A DNA stretch of 64,000 nucleotides from Halovivax gelatinilyticus (lineage in GTDB: Archaea; Halobacteriota; Halobacteria; Halobacteriales; Natrialbaceae): positions 1,129,992 through 1,193,991 of the forward strand of contig NZ_CP101322.1 in NCBI RefSeq assembly GCF_024300625.1, in the 5' to 3' direction. Shown one piece after another: positions 32,189-41,428 of this stretch. A program made the translations under genes and the position numbers. Each line of letters begins with the position of its first letter. Position 1 is the first letter of the stretch. The notes below the pieces were generated by a model. The model made no database searches and was not told the DNA's origin. It worked only from the letters and a program-made list of their open reading frames with translations.

Positions 32189-32539
32189 TCACTCGGTCAT
32201 CGATTCCCGACCGACGAGAGTCTGGTAGACCGCGCCGCTGAGACACCCGATTGGGATGGTGGCCCAGAAGGTGAACACGAATCCGTAGAGCGTCATCGTG
32301 AGCGCGAATCCGACTGCAGCGGCCGGGTCGCCGCTCGGGACGTTGAGTACGACGCCCACACCGGCGTAGAGGCAGAGAATGCCGAACGCGGCGAGCGTCC
32401 CGACGAGCCTGGCGACGGCTCCGAGCCGGGTCGTCGGGGTAACGAGTTTCCACGAGGTGACGCCGGCTACGAACGCAGCCGGGACGACGACCGGTTGGGC
32501 ACAACCCGTGCGAACGACCCTCACGAACGTTTGTGTCAA
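32189..32539 (-). CDS. small integral membrane protein, unknown
   Basis: The 116-residue frame has three to four hydrophobic segments (about 16-32, 40-68, 75-105) and few charges. The start would be TTG at 32539; an in-frame GTG five codons later is an alternative. No family recognised. It is convergent with the DUF6653-like gene and divergent from the methyltransferase. Confidence 0.5.
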   Translation of the reverse strand: MTQTFVRVVRTGCAQPVVVPAAFVAGVTSWKLVTPTTRLGAVARLVGTLAAFGILCLYAGVGVVLNVPSGDPAAAVGFALTMTLYGFVFTFWATIPIGCLSGAVYQTLVGRESMTE

Positions 32540-32574
32540 AAATTGGTATCGTGGACCGAATGCGATATTGAACC

Positions 32575-33282
32575 GTGCCGATCGACGAGTCCACGCGCGA
32601 GGCCTACGCGCACATGGCGGCGGAGAACGACGACTGGAGCGACGATCCCCACCGACGCCACGTAGAGTGGCCGGCGACCCGCTCGTTGCTGCCGGATCTC
32701 GACGGCCTGCGCGTACTCGAAGCGGGCTGTGGGGCCGGCGACTACACGGAATTTTTCGCCGAAGAGGGTGCCGAGGTGGTCGCCGTCGACGCCACCGAGG
32801 CGGCGGTCGAACGAACGCGCGAGCGGTTCGACGACGACCCGGTCGATGTCCACCACGCGGACCTGACCGAGCCGCTCGAGTTTCTCGACGACGGGTCCGT
32901 CGATCTGGTTGTGAGCCAGCTCGTCCTCGAACACATCTCGGACTGGCTACCGGTCTTCGACGAGTTCGCGCGGGTCCTGCGGACGGACGGTCGATTCGTC
33001 TTCTCGACCGGTAACCCCGTCTCCGGGTGGGTGTCGCCGGAGGATGCGAGCGACTACTTCGAGACCGAAGCGCTCACCCAGGACTGGGGCGAGATGCGGC
33101 CTCGAAACTACCGTCGTCCGCTGGCGGAGCACCTGAATCCGCTCGCGGATGCCGGTTTCGCGATCGAACGCTTCCTCGAACCGACGCCGGATCCCGCCTA
33201 CGAATCGGTCGATTCGGAGACGTACGAGCGCCTCACGACGGTGCCGCGCTGGGAGTGCGTCCGGGCACGGGTGATCGAGTGA
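32575..33282 (+). CDS. class I SAM-dependent methyltransferase
   Basis: Starts with GTG. Motif I is VLEAGCGAGDYTEFF at about 48-62, followed by VVAVDATEAAV (acidic ribose-binding residue), HHADLTEPLEF and DLVVSQLVLEHISDW, ordinary for UbiE/COQ5-like small-molecule methyltransferases. Length of 235 is normal. No operon partner points to a substrate. Confidence 0.82.
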   Translation: MPIDESTREAYAHMAAENDDWSDDPHRRHVEWPATRSLLPDLDGLRVLEAGCGAGDYTEFFAEEGAEVVAVDATEAAVERTRERFDDDPVDVHHADLTEPLEFLDDGSVDLVVSQLVLEHISDWLPVFDEFARVLRTDGRFVFSTGNPVSGWVSPEDASDYFETEALTQDWGEMRPRNYRRPLAEHLNPLADAGFAIERFLEPTPDPAYESVDSETYERLTTVPRWECVRARVIE

Positions 33283-33498
33283 GCGCCCGCAGTTTCGAAA
33301 CGACGCTGCCAGTGAGCGACACCGAGTGCTACGACTGACACACAGCGCAGCAATCGCGAGTGACCGAGCGGACCGTAGGTCGTCCCCAAAGGCTCGACAC
33401 ACTACACGTCCCTACCGACGGAAAACAATTCGAGAGCGTGATTCCATCGGAGCGGTCACCCCCAAAGACGTAATAGCGGGTCCGTCCCATCGAGTAGG

Positions 33499-34326
33499 AT
33501 GGGATCGCCGATCGAGGAGATCGAATTCATCGCCAGTTCGAACCACCGAGTTGAGGTGCTCGACGCGCTCACCGAGCGAGGCTACGATCGGGCCGACCTG
33601 CGATCGCTGACCGGCGCCCACGCGTCGACCGTCGGGCGTATCCTCGGCGATTTCGAGGAGCGACGGTGGATCGAACGGAGCGGGCCGACGTACGAACTCA
33701 CGCCGCTCGGCGAGTACGTCGCCGAACGCTTCGGCGAGCTACGAGACGCGATGGAGAGCGAACGCAAACTCCGCGACGTCTGGCGGTGGCTCCCCCGCGA
33801 GATGGAGGGCTTCTCCGTGGAACTGTTCGCGGACGCCGTCGTCTCGTACCCGGCGCCGGGATATCCGTACGAACCGGTCGAGCGGGTCGTCCAGCTCGTC
33901 GAAGGGAGCGATTCGGTGTGCGCGCTCGGGGCGACCGTGTTCAAGTCGGTCGCCAACGAGGCGTTCTGTCGGGCCGCCCTCGAGGGCACGGCGGTCGAGG
34001 TGGTCTACCCGCCGGACGTCCTGGCGGCGACCGTCGCCTGGGATCCCGACCGGTTCGAGGAGGTGGCCGCCCGAGACCACTGCACCGTCCTCGTCCACGA
34101 CGACCTCCCCGACCGGACGCGCTGTGGGATCGACATCTTCGACGACCGCGTGGGCCTCTGCTGTCACGACCCAGAAACCAGGGCGCTGCGGGCGTGGATC
34201 GACACCGACGCCCCGGAGGCCAGAGCGTGGGCGCGATCGGTCTTCGAGCGGTATCGCGAGGAGGCGCGGCCGGTCGACGAGGCCGCGCTCGACGCGCCGG
34301 TCCCGGAGCGGTTCACGACGCCGTAG
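33499..34326 (+). CDS. HTH transcriptional regulator with FilR1-like ligand domain
   Basis: Residues about 1-85 form a winged helix (MGSPIEEIEFIASSNHRVEVL, LTGAHASTVGRILGDFEERRWI). The rest (about 100-265) is the alpha/beta sensor-like domain seen in many haloarchaeal regulators of this type (ALGATVFKSVANEAFCRAALEGT, LVHDDLPDRTRCGIDIFDDRVGLCCHD). It lies upstream of an alpha/beta hydrolase gene on the same strand, which it may control. The effector is unknown. Confidence 0.82.
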   Translation: MGSPIEEIEFIASSNHRVEVLDALTERGYDRADLRSLTGAHASTVGRILGDFEERRWIERSGPTYELTPLGEYVAERFGELRDAMESERKLRDVWRWLPREMEGFSVELFADAVVSYPAPGYPYEPVERVVQLVEGSDSVCALGATVFKSVANEAFCRAALEGTAVEVVYPPDVLAATVAWDPDRFEEVAARDHCTVLVHDDLPDRTRCGIDIFDDRVGLCCHDPETRALRAWIDTDAPEARAWARSVFERYREEARPVDEAALDAPVPERFTTP

Positions 34327-34470
34327 CGAGGCGACCGCGACTGGGTCCGGAACGCCCGGCAGTCGGTGGGCGACGCCCGACGCGACTCGGTTGCACGCCG
34401 TGCAATATTTCACTAGATAGTTACATCATCGCGCCCGGCGTCGCTCCACGTGGAGAGAGGTGTTCCAACC

Positions 34471-35331
34471 GTGACTGAAACGACGCCACCGGACGCGGGC
34501 GGGAAAGTGAAAACCCACCGAGCCGTATCGAACGACGGCACCGAGATCGTCGGCCACGTGTACGGGGACGGGCGGCCGCTCGTGCTCGTCCACGCCGGCC
34601 TCGGCGACGGCGTCCTCGACTGGGACGGTGCAACGGCGTACCTCAGCGACCGATTCACCTGCTATCTGATGAGCACCCGCGGGCGTGGATCGAGCGGCGA
34701 TCACCCCGATCAGTCGACCGAGCGCCACGTGGAGGACGTCGTCGCGTTCGTCGAGAGTGTCGGCGAGCCGGTGGGTCTGGCGGGACCGTCCGGGGGAGCG
34801 ATGTTCGCACTCGGCGCCGCCGCTCGAAGCGAGGCGGTCGCGGCCGTGGCAGCGTGCGATCCGCTCGCGTTCGAGGTGCTCGACGGAGCGGACGAGGCGC
34901 GCCTTCACGATGCGGTCGAACGCATGGCCGAGTTAGCCGCGGACGACCGGTTGGTCGAGGCGGCGCGTGACTGGATGACGGAGTGGGCGAACGACCGCGA
35001 AATGAGCGTCCTGTCGGAGTCGGGCTACCTCGAGGCCTGCGCACAGTACGTGCCTGCCTTGCTCCAGGTACTCCAGCAAGCCGACGCGTACAGTCCGACC
35101 GACCCCTCGGTGCTCCAGCGGATCACCGTACCGGTCGTACTCCTCCAGGGGTCGCGGTCGAACGCGACCTGGACCTGGTTCACCGAGAGCGTCCGCCACG
35201 TAGACGAACACGTCCGGGACGCCACCGTGCGAGAGATCGACGGCGCTGGACACATGGGCGCCTGGGTGGAGCCCGAATCCTACGCCGACGAACTCGTGCA
35301 GTTCTTCGAGGAACGACACGAGCGGGTCTGA
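34471..35331 (+). CDS. alpha/beta hydrolase
   Basis: HAGLGDG carries the oxyanion-hole region, GPSGGAM at about 107-113 is the nucleophile elbow (Ser), and GAGHMGAWVEP holds the catalytic His. The GTG at 34471 (MTETTPPDAGG) is preferred over the GTG at 34450 because it starts at the usual distance before the GKVKTHRAVSNDGTEI strand. It resembles chloroperoxidase/esterase-like lactonases; substrate unknown. A TATA-like CAATATTTC at 34401-34409 precedes it, so it has its own promoter. Confidence 0.82.
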   Translation: MTETTPPDAGGKVKTHRAVSNDGTEIVGHVYGDGRPLVLVHAGLGDGVLDWDGATAYLSDRFTCYLMSTRGRGSSGDHPDQSTERHVEDVVAFVESVGEPVGLAGPSGGAMFALGAAARSEAVAAVAACDPLAFEVLDGADEARLHDAVERMAELAADDRLVEAARDWMTEWANDREMSVLSESGYLEACAQYVPALLQVLQQADAYSPTDPSVLQRITVPVVLLQGSRSNATWTWFTESVRHVDEHVRDATVREIDGAGHMGAWVEPESYADELVQFFEERHERV

Positions 35332-35686
35332 ACCGGGTACGCGGACGGTCGGATATTCCACATCGCGACGGAGGTTGCAGTTATCGCACTGATTACGGCG
35401 ATCTGGGGAGCGAATACCCTGACGAAAGACGACGAGATGCCACACCCTCCACAGATCGGGCGTGAGACCGCTCCCGACTGAGCCAGCGCTACCGGTAAGT
35501 CAGCGTTCGACCGATGGGCCGAGTAATGGCCAACCGAACGTGCACCGTCTATTCAGCATGGCCCCCGAACAGTGTTAAAAAAGTGCCAGAGTAGGAAGCG
35601 GTCAATACACTCATCTACGTTCACTTTCGCACCGTATGGCGAGCGTTGGTATTCCACCTGGGCCCATCACGAAGTGGTAGCACCCT
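35332..35686. other. intergenic region, no gene seen
   Basis: These 355 bases have no frame with plausible haloarchaeal composition and no clear structural element. AT-rich patches near 35570-35600 may hold the promoter of the next gene. Confidence 0.4.
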
Positions 35687-36229
35687 ATGCAGTCACCGCT
35701 CGAGATCACTGAGGAGGAGCAGTATTGGCTACGAAGTAGAGACGTAAGCGAGTCTCCGAAGATCGGGGGAGACGACTACTTCACGGATCACGGCGTTACC
35801 CGTCCGGAGAACGTCCAGTCCGACGATTTGCCACCGGCGGAAACCGAAGCCGTCCGGGAAATCGACCGCGACGCGCTTTCGGAGAAAAAGACGATCGGGA
35901 AGTGGCAGGTGACGGGGTCGCCAGCGCGGATCGACGGGTTGTGGCCCGAACTCGTCGCTGACGCACAAGCGGGAATTATCTGGGCGGTCAAGGCTATGAC
36001 TGCGTTCGGCTACGAGGAGCTGTCTATGTACGACGACTATCTCCTCACGGTCTACACGCCGAATTATTTCGACCGACGTGACGTTACCCGGGTTAGAGAA
36101 CACCTCCGTGACGCACACGACGTTACCCACGAACTGTACTACAAACCGGATATCTACACGGCGAAGGGAATCGTCGCGGAAACAGCCGAGGAATTTGGCC
36201 TCTCGGCCCCTGCCCGGTACATCCAGTAG
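35687..36229 (+). CDS. DUF1917/putative phosphothreonine-lyase-like haloarchaeal protein
   Basis: The 180-residue protein contains KKTIGKWQVTG, DGLWPELVADAQAGIIWAVKAMTAF and YDDYLLTVYTPNYFDRRDVTRVREHL, which match what I remember of haloarchaeal proteins named putative phosphothreonine lyase domain (eIF4E-like fold, DUF1917). Enzymatic activity is not established. It stands alone with its own upstream AT-rich promoter region. Confidence 0.62.
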   Translation: MQSPLEITEEEQYWLRSRDVSESPKIGGDDYFTDHGVTRPENVQSDDLPPAETEAVREIDRDALSEKKTIGKWQVTGSPARIDGLWPELVADAQAGIIWAVKAMTAFGYEELSMYDDYLLTVYTPNYFDRRDVTRVREHLRDAHDVTHELYYKPDIYTAKGIVAETAEEFGLSAPARYIQ

Positions 36230-36539
36230 CACGAACCAGAGGACGAACGCTGGCTGATTCGGGCCCCTCTATTCAATTCGCGTTCGCGACCATCACACGG
36301 CCCTGATGGAGTGCCCAATACCACTTCGCGGCACCGACTGCCACGTTCGGCTCAAGAATTATCTTCGCACTCCGGCCAGATGTACCAGGTGCGGTTCTCG
36401 AATCGGCTGACCCTCCTCTCTCACTCTCGAGAGAGAGAGATTCTTCGCGTTCGTCGCTCCTTGCATAGGCACCGTTTTCAGCGTCGGTGGAGCGTCGAGT
36501 GCCGATAGCGTCCGTTCACGATACGCAACCAGTCATCAT
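36230..36539. other. intergenic region with CTCTC/GAGAG inverted repeat
   Basis: No gene supported. A CT-rich run (36416-36428) followed by GAGAGAGAG (36429-36440) forms an imperfect inverted repeat that could fold as a hairpin. It may be a terminator of the upstream gene, though no T-run follows beyond ATTCTTC. Confidence 0.4.
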
Positions 36540-36554
36540 TTAGTGCGTCACTAA
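36540..36554 (+). promoter_or_regulatory. operator palindrome upstream of mgtE
   Basis: TTAGTG-CGT-CACTAA has perfect 6-bp arms and ends 12 bases before the mgtE ATG. Its position and form suit a metal-responsive repressor of the DtxR/SirR class, but the cognate regulator is not in the window. Confidence 0.55.
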
Positions 36555-36566
36555 TATGCTCTGTGT

Positions 36567-37826
36567 ATGACTCAGCAATCGGCGGACATTCAAGAGACGA
36601 TTGCGATGTCTTCTGCGCCGTCTGACCCGTTCACTGACCTGCCACGGAACGAGTGGCGGGACGTGTTCTTCGGACTCCCGGACGAGGTACAAGAAGTCCT
36701 CGTTGCGGATATGAGTCGGACGGAACTGGAGACGTTTATCGACCGACTCGACCCGGACGAGGTGACCGACGTTCTCGGATTCACGGACGAGGAGACACGT
36801 GAGGCACTGCTCACTACGCTCGATAGCCAGCGCCGCGAGAAAATCGACTTTCTGCTCTCGTTTAACCCCGAAAGTGCAGCCGGGCTGATGAACCTGGATT
36901 ACGTGACCGTCGACGAAACGCGGAAATTCCCCGAAGTGACCGAGCGAGTTCGTCGCTTCGAGGAGCGAACGGGACGTGTTCCGACGATTTTCGTCACCGA
37001 TGATGGTGAGTTACAGGGCGAACTCCCCGGCGTGGCGCTGTCGATAGCGGACGACGCGTCCGAGACGATTAGCGACTACGTCCAGGAGACGCCACACATT
37101 CGATACGACCGCGATGACGAAGAGGTGATCGAGGTGTTCAAACAAAACCGCGAACGGGCCGTCGCCGTGCTCGATGAAGACGACGACATCTTCGGCGTGA
37201 TACACGCCGAGGACCTGTTGCGGATGCTCGAAGATGCGCGGGGCGAAACGCTCTACGAGTTCACCGGCGTCGCTGAAGAGGAGAGCGTCCTCGACGGCCC
37301 AGGAGCGAAGGTGCGGAGGCGGTACAAGTGGTTGATCCTCAACCTCGGAACGGCGTTTATGGCCGCCGCGGTCGTTGGTTTGTTCGAGTCGACCATCGCC
37401 GCCGTCGCCATTTTGGCCGCGTACATGCCGGTCGTTGCCGGGATGGGTGGGAATGCCGGGACCCAGGCGATGGCGGTCACCGTCCGCGGGATCTCGCTCG
37501 GGGAGGTGTCACTCAGCACCGGAAAGCGTGTGGTCTTCAACGAAGTTATCGCCGGTGGCGTCAACGGATTGATTACCGGCGTGCTCGTCGCCGCGATCGC
37601 GATCGCCTTCTCGTACGGCGAGTTCGGGCTCTTACTCGGTGCCGTTATCGGGATCTCGATGGTGGCGAATCTCGTCATCGCGGGGTTTTTCGGCGCGATA
37701 ACCCCGCTGGTACTCGACCGGATCGGATTCGATCCGGCCACGTCAGCGACGATCTTCATTACCACGGCGACCGACGTCCTGGGCTTTTTCGTGTTCCTCG
37801 GATTGGCCCAGGCAATCCTGTTGTGA
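36567..37826 (+). CDS. mgtE: MgtE-family magnesium transporter
   Basis: The protein has the order of MgtE: an N-terminal superhelical domain (about 20-120: LPDEVQEVLVADMSRTELETFIDRLDPDE, SFNPESAAGLMNLDYVTVDE), two CBS motifs (about 110-225), a connecting helix, then five membrane helices (about 253-418) with PVVAGMGGNAGTQAMAV, the conserved pore segment, and a late Asp in ITTATDVLGF. Length of 419 fits. The CBS and N domains sense cytosolic Mg2+ and close the pore in characterised members. Confidence 0.92.
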   Translation: MTQQSADIQETIAMSSAPSDPFTDLPRNEWRDVFFGLPDEVQEVLVADMSRTELETFIDRLDPDEVTDVLGFTDEETREALLTTLDSQRREKIDFLLSFNPESAAGLMNLDYVTVDETRKFPEVTERVRRFEERTGRVPTIFVTDDGELQGELPGVALSIADDASETISDYVQETPHIRYDRDDEEVIEVFKQNRERAVAVLDEDDDIFGVIHAEDLLRMLEDARGETLYEFTGVAEEESVLDGPGAKVRRRYKWLILNLGTAFMAAAVVGLFESTIAAVAILAAYMPVVAGMGGNAGTQAMAVTVRGISLGEVSLSTGKRVVFNEVIAGGVNGLITGVLVAAIAIAFSYGEFGLLLGAVIGISMVANLVIAGFFGAITPLVLDRIGFDPATSATIFITTATDVLGFFVFLGLAQAILL

Positions 37827-38016
37827 CTGCCGTCGATACACGTTGGCAGTGAGCGAATGAACGTATTCTTCGTCGGGTGGTCTCACTTCGTTCGCGACTG
37901 TGACACGGCTGAGGACAACTGGGAGAGAGGTTCCAGTACTCCAGACTTCGGGAGAGTAGTGGTCGACCGATTGTGACCGGGCCTGAACGAACGGCAACGG
38001 GAACGACTCGGCACCG

Positions 38017-38343
38017 TTACGACGCTCCGGGCGGGCCAGCGTCGTCGCCGAAGCCGCTCCCGTACGCGTCGCGTACCTCCGTGACGGTGACTTCGTAGGC
38101 GTCGTACCACTCGGTCCAGCGCAGTTTCGCCCGTCTGTGGTCAGAATCCGCGCCGAACGAATCGAGCGCGTCCAGCGACTCCCAGTAGTAGACGACGAGC
38201 ACCTCGTCGCGCTCGGGGTCGGTCCACGTGCGCTTTCCGAGATAGCCATCCGTCCCCTCGGCGACCGCCTGTATCGTCTCGTTCAACTCGTGGAACTCGG
38301 CGTCGTACTCCCCCGGAGCGAGGCGAAACGTAACGAGGTACAT
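38017..38343 (-). CDS. ABM-fold (antibiotic biosynthesis monooxygenase-like) protein
   Basis: The start at 38343 gives MYLVTFRLAPGEYDAEFHELNETI, a typical first strand and helix of dimeric alpha/beta-barrel ABM/NIPSNAP-like proteins. GYLGKRTWTDPERDEVLVVYYWESLDALDSF is the following strand-helix unit. Length of 108 is normal. It lies 167 bp downstream of the methyltransferase operon on the same strand and may belong to it. Substrate unknown. Confidence 0.72.
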   Translation of the reverse strand: MYLVTFRLAPGEYDAEFHELNETIQAVAEGTDGYLGKRTWTDPERDEVLVVYYWESLDALDSFGADSDHRRAKLRWTEWYDAYEVTVTEVRDAYGSGFGDDAGPPGAS

Positions 38344-38509
38344 CGATCTCCGATCGGTCGCCCACCCGCAAAAGCGATGCTGCTTGGAACGATCGCCATG
38401 GACGTCCGATACGGGACCCAGCACCCCGATAGAGCTCCGACGAGGGTCCGCCGGACCGACATCGTCTGAAGTACTCGCCACGTACCGAAAGCGCAACACG
38501 GTGGCGAGA

Positions 38510-39283
38510 TCAGTCCTGCGACCGAGCGGTGAGCGAGATGCTCTTGACGCCGTAGGTGTGACAGGCGCCCTTGGCTCGGTCGGAGGTGAACTCGTACTGT
38601 GAGTTGTCTCGCAACGCGTCGATCTCGAAGCCGGGCGTCTCGATCATCGACGCGTAGTCGTCGACCTGTTCGGCGCCGCCGATACACGCCGCCCAGAGGT
38701 CGGCGTCGGTTTTGATCCCCTCGGAGAGGCGTCGCTCGCTGACGATGTCCGAGAGCGCGATCCGCCCGCCGGGTTTGAGCACGCGACGCATCTCGGAGAA
38801 GACGCGGTCTTTCGCCGCCGAGAGGTTGATGACCCCGTTCGAGACGACGACGTCGAACGTCTCGTCGTCGAACGGCAGCTCCTCGACGTACCCGCGCTCG
38901 AAGGAGACGTTCTGAAATCCCATCTCGTCGCGTAATCGGCGCGCGTTCGCGAGCTGTTCGTCGGTCATGTCCAGTCCGGCGACGCTCCCGTTTTCGCCGA
39001 CGTGGCCAGCCGCGACGAAGACGTCCATCCCGGAGCCGCTGCCCAGATCGAGGACGTCCTCGCCCGTCCGAAGGTCGGCGAGGTCGAAGTGGTAGCCGAC
39101 GCCGGCGAAGGAGTCGATCGCCTCGTCGGGTGCCCACTCGAGATCCGCCGGTCGGTAGCCCAGTCGCGCTGCTAGCGGCCGTCCCATCTCGAAGTGGAAC
39201 TCGCCGTCGGGTGTCTCGGCGACATCCCGATAGACCGCCTTCACTTCCCGTTCGAGTTTGTCGACGTCGAGTGATCGTGCCAT
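38510..39283 (-). CDS. ArsM-like SAM methyltransferase
   Basis: Motif I VLDLGSGSGMDVFVAA and VAGLDMTDEQLANARR match arsenite methyltransferase-like enzymes, as does FERGYVEELPFDDETFDVVVSNGVINL. The arsenite-binding cysteines are uncertain: only AACIGG and KGACHTYG are present, so the As(III) activity may be absent. It is downstream of the DUF1059 and AhpD-like genes with small gaps, suggesting one operon concerned with redox or metalloid stress. Confidence 0.8.
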   Translation of the reverse strand: MARSLDVDKLEREVKAVYRDVAETPDGEFHFEMGRPLAARLGYRPADLEWAPDEAIDSFAGVGYHFDLADLRTGEDVLDLGSGSGMDVFVAAGHVGENGSVAGLDMTDEQLANARRLRDEMGFQNVSFERGYVEELPFDDETFDVVVSNGVINLSAAKDRVFSEMRRVLKPGGRIALSDIVSERRLSEGIKTDADLWAACIGGAEQVDDYASMIETPGFEIDALRDNSQYEFTSDRAKGACHTYGVKSISLTARSQD

Positions 39284-39290
39284 TACATCC

Positions 39291-39464
39291 TCAAACGGTC
39301 TGCAGGTGGTCCGCCCGGAGTTCCTCGTCCGAGTACTCCTGTCCGTGGACCTCTTTCATGTGTTTTCGCGCCAGTTCGACCGTCTCTTCTTCGTCTTCCG
39401 ATTGGATGATGAATCGGCAGGTGTCCGATACCGACTCGCAATCGAGTTTGTGTGCGTGTGCCAT
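39291..39464 (-). CDS. DUF1059-family small protein
   Basis: A 57-residue frame: MAHAHKLDCESVSDTCRF, IIQSEDEEETVELARKHM, KEVHGQEYSDEELRADHL. The C-x6-C spacing, the helix ending in a His and the length are those of the DUF1059 family. It sits 7 bp before the methyltransferase start and 5 bp after the AhpD-like stop, so all three are co-transcribed. It is too short to appear in usual gene calls by length. Function unknown. Confidence 0.78.
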   Translation of the reverse strand: MAHAHKLDCESVSDTCRFIIQSEDEEETVELARKHMKEVHGQEYSDEELRADHLQTV

Positions 39465-39469
39465 CGTGA

Positions 39470-39886
39470 TCAGTCTCCTCCGGCCTTCGCCTGAGTTTGT
39501 AGGTGTGTCGCGATCTCTTCGACTTCCGATTTGAAGACGTCGACGTCGTAATCCTGCGCCTGGATCATCGCGCTGTACCGTGGCGTGTAACTCGCCAGGA
39601 AGGCGAGTTCTGCGAGTTCGTCGTCCGTCGCGCCGTGGAGCTGGGCGGCGCCGCGGTGGAAGTGTCTGCAGTACTCACAGCCGATCGCCGCCGCCATCGC
39701 GAGTCCGACGAACTCGCGGGTCTTGGGGTCTATCTCGGTCTCTCCGAAGAGAAAACGCTTCAAGATCGGCCACTCGTTGATCAGCTCCTGCTCGGGTAGC
39801 GCCGTCAGATACCCCGGAACGATTCCGAGCGTCTCCTCGATGTCCGTTACCGTCTCGTCGTACGGTTGGTGGTGTGTTGTCGCCAT
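39470..39886 (-). CDS. AhpD-like carboxymuconolactone decarboxylase family protein
   Basis: The start MATTHHQPYDET at 39886 is the ATG nearest the promoter. The helical core has GLAMAAAIGCEYCRHFHRGAAQ with the C-x2-C-x3-H redox motif of AhpD-like alkylhydroperoxidases. Length of 138 fits the single-domain family. As first gene of the AhpD-like/DUF1059/methyltransferase operon it may provide thiol-dependent peroxide reduction. Confidence 0.82.
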   Translation of the reverse strand: MATTHHQPYDETVTDIEETLGIVPGYLTALPEQELINEWPILKRFLFGETEIDPKTREFVGLAMAAAIGCEYCRHFHRGAAQLHGATDDELAELAFLASYTPRYSAMIQAQDYDVDVFKSEVEEIATHLQTQAKAGGD

Positions 39887-40273
39887 GGCGTTCACCCGTT
39901 CTCTCCCCGTAGAACGGTTCGTGGCATTCGGCATCACGACAAGTGTTACCGAATGACATATTTCTCTACTCGGCCAGAGTACTTAATGAATTTTTATGAT
40001 ATTCAAGAGTGTGAAAGCCAGAGCGTCAGTCGACCCGTCCAGTCGGCAATAGCCCCTTCAGTGACGACAGCTCCGTTCGGTCGACCGACTGCAATGAGTG
40101 AGTTGCCGATCCAGAGATTCCCGGAGTATCGATCAGTACAGGCCGAACGAGAGCCGATCGCGCGACCCCATGTTTGGCATTGACACGCAATCCATATCCG
40201 GCCTGCCGTCTTCTAGAGATCGTTCGAGAGAACGGGTGATCCCGATGAACCAACGCACGAGAGGACGTCGACG
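39887..40273. other. divergent intergenic region
   Basis: No gene supported. The AT-rich stretch 39950-40012 (AATGAATTTTTATGATATTC) probably carries the promoter for the AhpD-like operon on the minus strand. The remaining part up to 40273 precedes a methyltransferase gene. Confidence 0.4.
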
Positions 40274-41095
40274 ATGAAGGACGATACTCGAGTACCAGAC
40301 TACGCGAGCGTAACGAAGGGCCAGCGTGAGACGTGGTCTAGCGGCGATTTTAACGAGATCGCCCGCCAGAACGTGGAGATGGCCGAGAGACTCTGCAACG
40401 CCGTCGACCCACATCCCGGCCAGCGAGTCCTGGACGTGGCCTGTGGAAGCGGAACGGCGGCGCTGATCGCGGAGCGACGGTACTGCGACGTCACGGGGGT
40501 AGACTACGTGCCGGAGTTGATCGAGCGAGCGGAGACGCGGGCGCGTGTCAACGGCCAGGAGATCGACTTCCAGGTCGGTGACGCGCAGGACATGCCCTTC
40601 CCCGACGAAGACTTCGACGCGGTGGTCTCGGTCTACGGTGTGCAGTTTGCGCCCGACCAGCAACGGGCGGCGCGCGAATTGATCCGAGTGTGCAAACCGG
40701 GCGGCACGATCGGCCTGGCGGGCCCGATTCCCGCGGGGTGGAGCGGCGACTGGTTCGAGACGCACGCCCGGTACGTCCCGCCACCCCCCGGCGTCCCGTC
40801 GCCCCTCCGGTGGGGAACCAGCGGTGGACTCGACGAACTACTCGGAGCAGGCACGCGGTCGATTACCAGCGAGCGACGAACGACACGGCAGTACTATCGA
40901 TCGATCGACCACGCGGTGGACGTGTTCAGCACGTACTTCGGTCCGACGATACGGGCGCTCGAAACGCTCGATGCGGCGGGGAGAGCGCGCCTTCGAACCG
41001 ACCTCGAGGAGGTGTTCGATCGCTACAACCTGGCGACGGACGGGACGGCCATCGTCGAGAACCAGTACGCCCAGACAATCGCCACTCGTGCGTAA
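40274..41095 (+). CDS. class I SAM-dependent methyltransferase
   Basis: VLDVACGSGTAALIAERR (motif I, about 54-71), VTGVDYVPELIERAETRA, DFQVGDAQDMPFPDEDFDAVVSVYGVQF and the post-III strand CKPGGTIGLAGPIPAGWSG identify a UbiE-like enzyme. The N-terminal KGQRETWSSGDFNEIAR resembles the entrance of ubiquinone/menaquinone-type methyltransferases. Substrate is unknown. Not homologous in detail to the ArsM-like protein at 38510. Confidence 0.82.
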   Translation: MKDDTRVPDYASVTKGQRETWSSGDFNEIARQNVEMAERLCNAVDPHPGQRVLDVACGSGTAALIAERRYCDVTGVDYVPELIERAETRARVNGQEIDFQVGDAQDMPFPDEDFDAVVSVYGVQFAPDQQRAARELIRVCKPGGTIGLAGPIPAGWSGDWFETHARYVPPPPGVPSPLRWGTSGGLDELLGAGTRSITSERRTTRQYYRSIDHAVDVFSTYFGPTIRALETLDAAGRARLRTDLEEVFDRYNLATDGTAIVENQYAQTIATRA

Positions 41096-41428
41096 GAGGA
41101 CCGATCGGATTGCGCCGTGTCCAACCCGGTCCGTCGCTGGACTCACGCGGACGACGGTGTACTTGTCGGCCTCATCTCGCGTCTCCGTTACGCCGTCTTC
41201 CGTACGCTCCAGTACGGCATCGATCTCTTCGTGGCGGCGCTCGCGGGCGTTCCGTAACCATGAGGACGGACCCACGCGCACGGCGAACTACCCATCCCCG
41301 TGTCACCGAACTACTGCCTGTACGTCGGGGTGAGTCCTTCTTTCGAGAGGACCGCGCGCGACGGCAGTGGCGTCGACGACGGGACTCGGACGATACAATT
41401 ACGGTCCGTCGGTCGACACTGGGTACGT
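41096..41428. other. intergenic region, no gene seen
   Basis: 333 bases without a plausible gene; frames read here have Arg/Ser-rich shadow composition. The promoter for the UspA gene should lie near 41395-41405 (CGATACAATTACGG). Confidence 0.35.
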
